The notes under the pieces: model-generated
Databases searched by the model: none
The model's input: the letters and a program-made list of their open reading frames with translations, nothing else
What the model was told of the DNA's origin: nothing
Shown: positions 18,073-25,144 of the stretch, piece after piece
Layout: each line of letters starts with the position of its first letter
How positions within the stretch are numbered: the first letter of the stretch is position 1
Position numbers and translations under genes: made by a program
Source: Opitutia bacterium UBA6410
Lineage (GTDB): Bacteria > Verrucomicrobiota > Verrucomicrobiia > Opitutales > Intestinicryptomonadaceae
Length of the DNA: 28,370 nucleotides
Direction of reading: 5' to 3'
NCBI GenBank assembly: GCA_002437405.1
Contig: DJPO01000017.1
Location: forward strand, 10,705-39,074

Positions 18073-19398
18073 CTATTTGTTAGCCTCCTGCATAGCTTTG
18101 ACGTGCTCCATTATCGCCCGAGAACACTTGTCGTAGAAGTCGCGCGGAACGGTGTGGCTGCCCTCTTCGGCAATCATATAACGCTTTTTCGTCTTGACGT
18201 TGTTGTAGGCGGCGAACACGGAACTGGGCGGACAAACGTTGTCGCGCAATCCCGCCGTGATGAGGACTTCGCCCTTGATTAGCGAGGCGAAATTCGCCGC
18301 GTCGAAATACGGAACAGTCTTGAAGACTTTCATATCATACGCGCCGTATTTGTCGCCGCGCATAAAATTCGGCCAGCCGTTCGTGCGCTTTACCGCGATT
18401 GCGTTGTGATCGCACATTGCGGGAACGCACGCAACGACCATCGAAACCTTGTCGCAAAGCCCACCCGCGCCGAGCGCCTGCCCGCCGCCCTGACTCGTGC
18501 CGTAGGCGACGAGAATTTTCCCGTCCCACTCGGGCTGCGCCATCAGGAAATCGAGAGCGCGCTGGGTGCGCAGGTAGAGCTCGCGGAAGAAGCAGTTTTC
18601 GAGGCTGTCCGAGCCGCGGTAGCGGTAGTCTTTAAGCTCGTTTTCTTTCAAGTTTTTGTAGTACTCGGCGGGCTGTCCGTTCAAAATGCCGTGGGCGTTG
18701 TAGTCAAGCGCAATAAACCCCTTTGCCGCCCAACTTAGCGGCGACCATTTATTGGACGAACCGACCCCCGCCCCGTGCGGGAAAATTATCGCTGGGCAGC
18801 TCTTGGCGGCTGCTCCCTCGGGGCGCGCGTAATATCCGCTGAGCTTGCCCCTGAACGAATCGGCTTTAATGTCGAAAAGCTCGACGCCCGCCTTTTCGGA
18901 GTCGATTTTCTCCATTTTTGCATTGAGGGGAATTGCCGCCAAAATTTTCTTTTGGGTCTCCCAGTAGGTTTTGAAGTCGGAGGGCATCGGGACTCCCTGA
19001 CGGATTTTTTCGAGCTCAAAGCCCGCGCCCGCCATCAGCTGCGTCTCCTTTTTAGTGTCTGGATTGTAGACGCCGACTTGGCAGCGCAGCACACCCGACT
19101 CGCCGAGCGAGCCGCCGCGGACAACCGCCCTGCCGTTTTTGTCGGTAATGCCCGTATTCAGAACGGTCGGGTTCACGCCGTCTTTGCTGACACTGCTCCA
19201 GAATCGGATTCCCGCGCGCGGCGTTTCGCCCTTTTTGACCTCCAGCACGAACTCGACGGGCTCGCCTTTCTTATATATAGAGCCGTCGCGCGATGCCTTA
19301 AGGCGCATTGTCGTGTCGGCGTCGGTGAGCGTCTCCGCCGCCGCGAATGTAAACAAAGCGGAGACAATCCCCGCCGCGAAAATCAGTTTTTTCTTCAT
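18073..19398 (-). CDS. Secreted acetyl-esterase of the CE7-like alpha/beta-hydrolase type
   Basis: This is a likely exported esterase that removes acetyl groups from plant or host glycans. The 441-residue product begins with a signal peptide (MKKKLIFAAG, hydrophobic to about residue 20, AAA before the cleavage point). The start at 19398 is preferred to one 12 codons upstream for that reason. Roughly residues 22-130 form an all-beta, Ig-like lead domain. The catalytic domain follows: the nucleophile Ser302 in YGTSQGGGQ, Asp386 in LRDNVCPP and His415 in EGSHTVP make a complete triad in the expected order. The GxSQGG form and overall layout resemble acetylxylan esterase AXE1 (CE7), but a broader dienelactone-hydrolase-like assignment is possible. 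No Shine-Dalgarno precedes it. It is convergent with the lipid-fusion gene and divergent from nadA. Confidence 0.82.
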   Translation of the reverse strand: MKKKLIFAAGIVSALFTFAAAETLTDADTTMRLKASRDGSIYKKGEPVEFVLEVKKGETPRAGIRFWSSVSKDGVNPTVLNTGITDKNGRAVVRGGSLGESGVLRCQVGVYNPDTKKETQLMAGAGFELEKIRQGVPMPSDFKTYWETQKKILAAIPLNAKMEKIDSEKAGVELFDIKADSFRGKLSGYYARPEGAAAKSCPAIIFPHGAGVGSSNKWSPLSWAAKGFIALDYNAHGILNGQPAEYYKNLKENELKDYRYRGSDSLENCFFRELYLRTQRALDFLMAQPEWDGKILVAYGTSQGGGQALGAGGLCDKVSMVVACVPAMCDHNAIAVKRTNGWPNFMRGDKYGAYDMKVFKTVPYFDAANFASLIKGEVLITAGLRDNVCPPSSVFAAYNNVKTKKRYMIAEEGSHTVPRDFYDKCSRAIMEHVKAMQEANK

Positions 19399-19486
19399 AC
19401 CAAACATTACTAAAATTTTTCTTCCGAAAATCAAGCTTTTTTTGGAGGGACAACGACGGAGGGGTGCGACAAAAAAACCTTATATC

Positions 19487-19515
19487 TTGACAACCGCGCG
19501 CCAAATGAAAATATC
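19487..19515 (+). promoter_or_regulatory. Candidate sigma-70-type promoter of nadA
   Basis: A perfect TTGACA at 19487-19492 is followed, after 16-17 bases, by an AAATAT/AATATC segment at 19509-19515. The implied start of transcription is about 20 bases before the nadA ATG. The -10 box is weak. Confidence 0.45.
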
Positions 19516-19541
19516 GAAACCTTAAAACACGCAAAAGCAAG

Positions 19542-20510
19542 ATGTACGCAATAGTTTTCCCTCCCCTCGAAAAATGCCCGACGCCCGAACTGACGGACGT
19601 GCAAAAGAGAATCCTCGAGCTGAAAAAAGAGCGCAACGCGGTAATATTGGCGCACAATTACGTCTGCCGCGAGATTCAGGAAGTTGCGGACTTTGTCGGC
19701 GACTCGCTCGGGCTTTCGCGCGAGGCAAAGAAAACCGACGCAAAAGTAATCGCCTTTGCGGGGGTCGATTTTATGGCGGAAACCGCCAAAATCCTCAACC
19801 CCGAAAAAACGGTAGTACTGCCCGACCACGCCGCGGGTTGCACGCTCGAGGAGCTTTGCGAGCCCATAGAGCTTGCGCTTTTCAAGAAACAGCACCCCGA
19901 CGCGCTCGTAATTTCGTACATAAACTGTAGCGCGGGAGTGAAGGAAATCAGCGACATCATCTGCACGAGCGGCAATGCCCTCGACATCGTAAAGCAAATC
20001 CCGCCCGAACGCGAAATCATCTTCTGCCCCGACCAGCACTTGGGTTCGTGGATTGTCGAGCAGACTGGCAGAAAAATGCTGCTCTGGCACGGCTACTGCT
20101 GGGCGCACTCGCAATACAAGGCAAAGGAGCTCGTCGAGATAAAAAGGGCGTTCGACAACGCGCCGCTCGTCTGCCACCCCGAGTGTCCGAAGGAAGTCCG
20201 CGACGTAGCCGACTGCGTGTGTAGCACCGAAAAAATGATAAAATTTTGCCGCGAAAATCCCTCAGACAAATTCATAATCGCAACCGTCGTCGAAATGATA
20301 CACAGGCTGCGCAGGGAAATCCCGAACAAGACGTTTATCGCGGCAACCTCGTCTGGCAAGCCGTCGCAGCACTGCAAAAATATGCTGATGAACACGCCCG
20401 AAAAACTCCTCAAATGCCTCGAGACCCTCGAGCCGCGCATCGAGCTTTCCAAAGACGTTATGGACAGGGCGCGCGCGCCGATTGAAAAAATGCTCGAGAT
20501 GTCGCGCTAA
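19542..20510 (+). CDS. nadA: Quinolinate synthase A
   Basis: NadA condenses iminoaspartate with dihydroxyacetone phosphate to give quinolinate in de novo NAD synthesis, using an oxygen-sensitive [4Fe-4S] cluster. The 322-residue product has the three expected cluster cysteines at Cys100 (HAAGC), Cys186 (HGYC) and Cys278 (SQHC). Their spacing matches known NadA proteins. The substrate-binding HPEC block lies at 212-215, and NYVCREIQEVADFVGDS covers the N-terminal conserved region. The ATG at 19542 begins the conserved sequence; only a weak AAGCAAG precedes it. nadB and nadC are not in the window. The dependence on an iron-sulfur cluster fits an anaerobic or microaerobic organism but does not prove it. 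A 504-base gene-free interval follows. Confidence 0.96.
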   Translation: MYAIVFPPLEKCPTPELTDVQKRILELKKERNAVILAHNYVCREIQEVADFVGDSLGLSREAKKTDAKVIAFAGVDFMAETAKILNPEKTVVLPDHAAGCTLEELCEPIELALFKKQHPDALVISYINCSAGVKEISDIICTSGNALDIVKQIPPEREIIFCPDQHLGSWIVEQTGRKMLLWHGYCWAHSQYKAKELVEIKRAFDNAPLVCHPECPKEVRDVADCVCSTEKMIKFCRENPSDKFIIATVVEMIHRLRREIPNKTFIAATSSGKPSQHCKNMLMNTPEKLLKCLETLEPRIELSKDVMDRARAPIEKMLEMSR

Positions 20511-20528
20511 GCCGCGATTACCGCGCAA

Positions 20529-20592
20529 AATTTGACTGCCGCGTTCGCCTGTGTTGCACACAGGATTTGATTGCCAAGTTCGCTTGCGTTGC
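20529..20592. repeat. Imperfect tandem repeat, 35-base period
   Basis: Bases 20529-20557 and 20564-20592 match at about 23 of 29 positions by eye, in the pattern RATTTGAYTGCC..GTTCGC. A more diverged relative may begin at the GATTGCCGACG near 20616. This looks like decayed repeat material rather than a gene. Confidence 0.5.
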
Positions 20593-20720
20593 CGCGCTGC
20601 ATTTTGAACGCGCAGGATTGCCGACGCTTCGGCGCAACTTTGCGCAAGTCTGGCGAACAAACTCAAAACGCGTTGCCGCGTAAGGCGGTATCGGCGCACT
20701 GGGTTGGGCGCGCGAGACCT

Positions 20721-20796
20721 GCGCACGTTAGCAAAGCGCGTCTGCGTGGAGCAAACTCGCGCACCTTGGCAAAGCTCGCGTGCGTGTGGTTAAAGG
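20721..20796. repeat. Imperfect tandem repeat, two 38-base units
   Basis: Units 20721-20758 and 20759-20796 both begin GCGCAC and share GCAAAGC and TGCGTG blocks. They agree at about 26 of 38 positions in a gap-free manual alignment. Confidence 0.5.
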
Positions 20797-20976
20797 GCGC
20801 GCGCTGGCGACGGATTCGGATTGCCGCCCGTTGAATCTCTTCGCCGCGTTAGGCTGAAAACACAATAGCGGACATTTTGTTTTGGATTCTCCCACAGCCC
20901 GCCTCATGAGCCGTTGCAGTCAAAAAAAACGCCGCGCGCAAACAATACCAACGTATACTCTTTATTTCGCTTTCTA

Positions 20977-21006
20977 TTGACACAACACTACAAATTATCT
21001 TATTCT
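20977..21006 (+). promoter_or_regulatory. Candidate promoter of the GH20 gene
   Basis: A perfect TTGACA at 20977-20982 is followed, after 18 bases, by TATTCT at 21001-21006, which matches TATAAT at four positions. Transcription would begin within a few bases of the ATG at 21015, giving almost no leader. Confidence 0.5.
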
Positions 21007-21014
21007 TAAAAATT

Positions 21015-22553
21015 ATGAAAATAACCAAACTACTTACTGCCGCCGCGATTTCGGTACTCCCGCTTTTCGCGTACTCCGCCCAGCCCGTGTCCGACACCGT
21101 CCGTAACATAATGGACGAACGACTCGCCCCCAAACCCGTAAGTACGGCGTACTTCGAGGGGCTTTACAACCTCGCGGACAAATCGGCGGTAACGGTCGAA
21201 ACTCCCGCAAAATTGACCGACGCGCAGAAGTCGGTTATCCTCAAAACTTTTAAAGATTACTGGAAGCTCTCCCCGAACGTAGTTTTCACTGAAAGCGACT
21301 CCGCCGCCGCGATAAAGCGCGAGGGCTACAATCTCGACATCGCCCCGCAGAGCCTCAAAATTTCCGCGAAAGACTTCGATGGCGTCCGCCACGCGCTCAA
21401 AACCGTGCGGCAGCTCGCGGAAATCGGCAGGGACAACGACGGATACTACCTCCAAAGCTGCAAAATAACCGACGCCCCCGCGCTCGATTTCCGCGCCGTC
21501 CACCTCTGCATCTACCCCGAAACCACCCCGGCCGAGCTCGAAAAACGCGTGCGCCTCGCCGCCTACTACAAATTCAACTATGTGATAATCGAGCCGTGGG
21601 GAACTTTCCCGTTCAAAACCCACCCTGAATTGTCCTTCAACAACAAAACATTTTCGCGCGTAGAACTCAAGCGAATCATCGACTTGGCGTACGAGCTCGG
21701 AATCACGCCCATTCCTCAGCTCACGATTTTGGGGCACGTCTCGGGCGGCACGAACGAGAGCGCGAAGCACGCAATCCTAACCCGCTTCCCCGAAATGGCA
21801 AAGCTCCTCGAGCCGCACGGCTGGTCGTGGTGCATGAGCAACCCCGAAGCCGTCAAGCTGCTCGAAGAGGCGGTTGCGGAAATCCACGAATTTTTCGGCA
21901 ATCCCCCGTTCTTCCACATCGGCTGCGACGAGGCGTACGATATGGCGACCTGCTACAAGTGCCGCCAGACTTCGCTCGGCAAGCTGCTGGGCAAGCACAT
22001 TCTGCACTTCCGCGACCTGCTCGAAAAACGCGGCGCGCGCACGATTATGTGGCACGATATGCTCGTCGAAGAGGGCGACCCGCGCTGGGACAAATGCACC
22101 GCGACGGGACACCCGAACACCGATATGAACGAGCTTTTCAAAGTCCTGCCCAAAGACGTCGTCATCGCCGACTGGCAGTACGACCCGCTTCCCAAGGGGC
22201 AAAAATACTGGCCGACCTCCATATATTTCAAGGAGAACGGATTCGACACCGTAATCTGCCCCTACTTTGAAATCTCGAACATTAAGAACGCCGAGGCGAC
22301 CGCGTGCGACAACAAGCTCTTCGGAATGATTTGCACGACTTGGAGCAGGACGATGGGCAGCCCCGGCCGCAGGCTCTTCTACACCGCAGCCAACGCCGCG
22401 TGGGGCTCCGACCCGAAAAAATTCTCCAACTCGTGGAAAGACTACCGCTGCAACTACAACACGCACCTGCGCACGATGGATATAGATTCGGGTATCGACA
22501 ACTACGAAGACATCGGTTCGACCCCGCACGTGGGCGTCGAACGCCACCTCTAA
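21015..22553 (+). CDS. Secreted GH20-family beta-N-acetylhexosaminidase-like enzyme
   Basis: It probably cleaves terminal N-acetylhexosamine from host or microbial glycans outside the cytoplasm. The 512-residue product starts with a signal peptide (MKITKLLTAAA, hydrophobic to about residue 19, YSA before the cut). A GH20 domain-2-type alpha/beta segment spans about 30-150, containing DFDGVRHALKTVRQL. The catalytic barrel begins near LDFRAVHLCIYP. The hallmark Asp-Glu pair is present in HIGCDEAYD as Asp305-Glu306: Glu as acid/base and Asp to support the substrate-assisted mechanism. A cysteine-containing CYKCRQ insertion follows the active site. Substrate preference cannot be read from sequence, since GH20 also includes lacto-N-biosidases. 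No Shine-Dalgarno is present. The adjacent GH32-like and esterase genes suggest a scattered glycan-use set rather than one polysaccharide locus. Confidence 0.87.
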   Translation: MKITKLLTAAAISVLPLFAYSAQPVSDTVRNIMDERLAPKPVSTAYFEGLYNLADKSAVTVETPAKLTDAQKSVILKTFKDYWKLSPNVVFTESDSAAAIKREGYNLDIAPQSLKISAKDFDGVRHALKTVRQLAEIGRDNDGYYLQSCKITDAPALDFRAVHLCIYPETTPAELEKRVRLAAYYKFNYVIIEPWGTFPFKTHPELSFNNKTFSRVELKRIIDLAYELGITPIPQLTILGHVSGGTNESAKHAILTRFPEMAKLLEPHGWSWCMSNPEAVKLLEEAVAEIHEFFGNPPFFHIGCDEAYDMATCYKCRQTSLGKLLGKHILHFRDLLEKRGARTIMWHDMLVEEGDPRWDKCTATGHPNTDMNELFKVLPKDVVIADWQYDPLPKGQKYWPTSIYFKENGFDTVICPYFEISNIKNAEATACDNKLFGMICTTWSRTMGSPGRRLFYTAANAAWGSDPKKFSNSWKDYRCNYNTHLRTMDIDSGIDNYEDIGSTPHVGVERHL

Positions 22554-22566
22554 AACGGCGGCGGAA

Positions 22567-22612
22567 TTTTGCGCGAAATTTTCCGAAAAAAGATATTGAA
22601 ATTCGCGCAAAA
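22567..22612 (+). other. Hairpin between the GH20 gene and rpmG
   Basis: An 11-base-pair perfect stem, TTTTGCGCGAA (22567-22577) with its complement at 22602-22612, closes a 24-base, partly pairable loop. It begins 14 bases after the GH20 stop codon. There is no T run, so it is either a weak terminator or an mRNA 3'-end structure for the GH20 transcript. Confidence 0.55.
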
Positions 22613-22644
22613 CAAGCCATTATTGAAAGTTAAATTTTTAAATT

Positions 22645-22650
22645 AAAGGA
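22645..22650 (+). promoter_or_regulatory. Shine-Dalgarno site of rpmG
   Basis: AAAGGA lies five bases before the rpmG ATG. With the rpsA site it is the only clear ribosome-binding site in the window; both serve ribosomal-protein genes. Confidence 0.7.
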
Positions 22651-22655
22651 ATACA

Positions 22656-22826
22656 ATGCCCAGAGAAATAGTAATAATCGAATGCACCGAAGCGCGCAAA
22701 GAAGGCAAATCGCCCTCGCGCTACATGACAACGCGCAATTTCCGCAAGACGCAGGAAAAAGTCGAGAAGATGAAGTACAATCCGTCTCTCAAGCGCAGAA
22801 CACTCCACAGGGAAATCAAGAAATAA
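22656..22826 (+). CDS. rpmG: 50S ribosomal protein L33 (bL33), zinc-free form
   Basis: This is a small basic protein of the large ribosomal subunit, near the E site. The 56-residue product starts MPREIVIIECTEARKEGKS and continues with RYMTTRNFRKT, KMKYNPSLKRRTLHREIK, the family's characteristic pattern. It has only one cysteine, so the two CxxC zinc pairs of C+ paralogues are absent. The start is set by the AAAGGA five bases upstream. The gene appears to be single: its own terminator follows 25 bases after the stop codon, and the GH20 gene ends 102 bases before it. The RYMTTRN motif is one reason for suspecting Verrucomicrobiota. Confidence 0.95.
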   Translation: MPREIVIIECTEARKEGKSPSRYMTTRNFRKTQEKVEKMKYNPSLKRRTLHREIKK

Positions 22827-22851
22827 GCTTTCCCATATTTCGGAAAATTTT

Positions 22852-22879
22852 AGACGCGTTTTTTAACGCGTCTTTTTTT
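22852..22879 (+). terminator. Rho-independent terminator of rpmG
   Basis: A 9-base-pair stem, AGACGCGTT (22852-22860) with AACGCGTCT (22865-22873), has a four-T loop and runs into seven T. It is placed directly after rpmG. Confidence 0.88.
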
Positions 22880-23018
22880 GTGTCCGAAATTTTTTTCTTT
22901 TCCTTTCCTTTTTCCTTTCTCCCCGAATCCGCCCTGCCCCGCGCCTCCAAAAAAAACGCCGCACGGTAAAACCGCACGGCGCGCAAAGTTGAAAAAAATC
23001 TGAAATTTCGGCGGAACG

Positions 23019-25049
23019 TTATTCGCCCGCACACCCCGCAACTTCCTCTTCGGGATATGCGAAAATTTCCGTTTTGCCGCTCGGATAGACCAGCTCGACA
23101 GAATCGAAATTTGCGCCGTTGCGTTGGCTTACGAGCGTCCGAACTCCCGCAATTTCAAAGTCCAAAATTGTGGAATTCATCTTCCTGCTTTTGCGAACAA
23201 TAAAATTTACATCGAACGGCTTTTCGATTCCGCGCAGGTTTTCTATAGCGAAATCTCCCGTCAATGCGTGTAAGTGCTCTTTGTTGTCGACAAACCACCC
23301 CACGCCGCGCTTGGACTGTTTCACAATTTCCCGCGCGACAGGAAGTGCTTCGGCGAATCCGTCTTTCGCGCATTTGTTGATTTGCGCGCGCTTGGTCGAA
23401 AAATCAATCGAAAATTCGGCGTCTTTTTTCGGGTTCGACGAATCCCTAAATCTGAGTGCGAATTTTTGCGAATCGCTATTAGGCGCGACTTTTACGCGCC
23501 CCCAATACGACTTGGAGGAATCAAGCTTTGCGGGATTTTTCGGAGTCGCCGCTGCGACGATTTCCTTCGCCTCGGGGCGTGTTTCGGGCAGCCATTTGAC
23601 GCCCAGAACTCCGTCGGGATACTGGAACAATTCGCGCAACACGAGCACCGAAGCCCAGCCTCGACCGAGCCAGCCGCCCATTATCAGGCGATTGTCCTTG
23701 TACGGCGAGACAAACGGAACAGCCAAGCCGTCGTAAATATCAAGCCCCTTGGCGGCAAAATCTTCAAAATCGCCGCCGTCCTTCGACGCCCAGAAGCCCG
23801 TCACACCCATTATCAGATAGCGCCAGCCGTTGTGCTCGAAATACGACGGACATTCGGCGGTATTGCGCATGGGCGTCTTTTCGCCGTTTTTGGGGAAATC
23901 CCAAGCCGTTCGCCGCCACTTCCCGTAAACGCCGTCGAGTTCCCATGTTCCCGAGCCGCAAAACATCTTCAATTTGCCGTCGCCCGTTCTGAAAATCGAG
24001 GGATTTTCGGCGGTATTGAAATACGTTCCGTCCCAGACAAAATTCACGCCGTCGTCGCTTACGGCGACTGTCGTGCCCGAGGGAATCAGCGGCGAGTATT
24101 CGGAGCGTTTCACTGGGAAAGACTCGTTTGCCTTATACTGCCCCGCCCTATATTTGGAGCTTACTGTTTCCGAATCCGGCACGACCCTATCCGTGTGCCA
24201 GCCGAAAGCGGAATAATATTTGCCGCCGTCAAAGAACATCGTGCCCGTGCCGACGGACTGCCACGGCTCGGTGAGTTCGACCATTGCGCCGAGCTCGCGC
24301 CAGTTCACGAGGTCGCGCGACATCATATGGTAGAAGACGTGCGCCCCGCCGCCCCAGCGGTTCATATGGTGGTTGTAGTCGAAGAGATAGAGCAAATGGA
24401 AAATTCCGTCGTGGTAGAAAACGGACACGTCGCCGAGATACGTGTTATGCCCGTACGGGGAATAAAACTGAATGCCCGCGCCGCTTTTTTGGGTGAATTT
24501 TGTGCGCGAAATTTTCGAAACGTCTGTGGAAAATTTTAAATTCGAGACCAAATTCGGCGCGAAGACAAAATCTCCGCCCGCCGCCGCGTCGACTTCGCCC
24601 ACGGGATAGTTTCTGTCGATAATAACGCCGTCAACGGCAAAGAAAAAATTCACGCCGTCGTACACGAGCGCGATTTTGCGCGCCGAAATGTCTTTGCCGA
24701 GCGCGTTTATCGGGACTTCCAAGCGCATCGACTTCCACTTCGGGCGCGGCTTGTAGTTAAAATTCAGCTCCGCAACGAGCGCGGGATTGGAATTGCCGCG
24801 TCTAAAATAACCGCTCCGCGCGGACGCGTAGCCAAGCTTCAATCCGCCGAAATCGGCAATTACCGCGCCGTTTTTGTAGTCGGGCGGTATCGAAAATTCG
24901 AAGACAAACCCTTTTGACAAGTCGGCGGATTTGTCGATTTTTTGCGGGGCGATTTTCGAAAAATCGTAACGCCAAAGGTCGCGCTCGACTGTAGCAAAGA
25001 GCGTTGAGCAACACAAAAAAACGGTAATGGAAGCCAGTATCTTTCTCAT
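23019..25049 (-). CDS. Secreted GH32-like glycoside hydrolase with lectin-like lead domain
   Basis: It probably hydrolyses fructan- or sucrose-like beta-fructosides outside the cytoplasm. The 676-residue product (start MRKILAS at 25049; a start four codons earlier is equally open) begins with a signal peptide. Residues about 25-190 look like a concanavalin A-like (LamG-type) domain, with ALVYDGVNFFFAVDG as its hallmark strand pair. The five-bladed propeller follows: Asp207 in YLGDVSVFYHDG sits where the GH32 nucleophile belongs, and Glu399 in ECPSYFEHNGW matches the EC acid/base motif. The usual NDPNG is replaced by a divergent segment, so specificity may differ from classical invertase or levanase. 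A C-terminal beta-sandwich ends with STILDFEIAGVRTLVSQRNG. GH43-type activity is the main alternative. ppdK lies upstream on the same strand, behind a terminator. Confidence 0.75.
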   Translation of the reverse strand: MRKILASITVFLCCSTLFATVERDLWRYDFSKIAPQKIDKSADLSKGFVFEFSIPPDYKNGAVIADFGGLKLGYASARSGYFRRGNSNPALVAELNFNYKPRPKWKSMRLEVPINALGKDISARKIALVYDGVNFFFAVDGVIIDRNYPVGEVDAAAGGDFVFAPNLVSNLKFSTDVSKISRTKFTQKSGAGIQFYSPYGHNTYLGDVSVFYHDGIFHLLYLFDYNHHMNRWGGGAHVFYHMMSRDLVNWRELGAMVELTEPWQSVGTGTMFFDGGKYYSAFGWHTDRVVPDSETVSSKYRAGQYKANESFPVKRSEYSPLIPSGTTVAVSDDGVNFVWDGTYFNTAENPSIFRTGDGKLKMFCGSGTWELDGVYGKWRRTAWDFPKNGEKTPMRNTAECPSYFEHNGWRYLIMGVTGFWASKDGGDFEDFAAKGLDIYDGLAVPFVSPYKDNRLIMGGWLGRGWASVLVLRELFQYPDGVLGVKWLPETRPEAKEIVAAATPKNPAKLDSSKSYWGRVKVAPNSDSQKFALRFRDSSNPKKDAEFSIDFSTKRAQINKCAKDGFAEALPVAREIVKQSKRGVGWFVDNKEHLHALTGDFAIENLRGIEKPFDVNFIVRKSRKMNSTILDFEIAGVRTLVSQRNGANFDSVELVYPSGKTEIFAYPEEEVAGCAGE

Positions 25050-25092
25050 AATTAAATTCATTCAATACACTTTTTCACTCCGAGTAAACAAC

Positions 25093-25122
25093 AAAAAAAA
25101 TTCCCGCCCGAGAGCGGGAATT
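25093..25122 (-). terminator. Rho-independent terminator of ppdK
   Basis: A 9-base-pair stem, AATTCCCGC (25099-25107) with GCGGGAATT (25114-25122), has a 6-base loop and on the - strand leads into a run of eight T. It separates ppdK from the GH32-like gene on the same strand, so the latter needs its own promoter within about 45 bases. Confidence 0.85.
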
Positions 25123-25144
25123 CTCTATTCGGAAGCCGAAGCCC

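Larger units (their letters stand above)
20511..21014. other. Gene-free interval of 504 bases with degenerate repeats
   Basis: No frame here has a recognisable product. The left two-thirds, to about 20850, is rich in TTGCCGCG, TTCGCTTGCG and GCGCAA words and in short stems, for example CCTGTGT/ACACAGG at 20548-20564. Two pairs of imperfect tandem units can be seen. The right third turns AT-rich and ends in the GH20 promoter. Confidence 0.75.
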
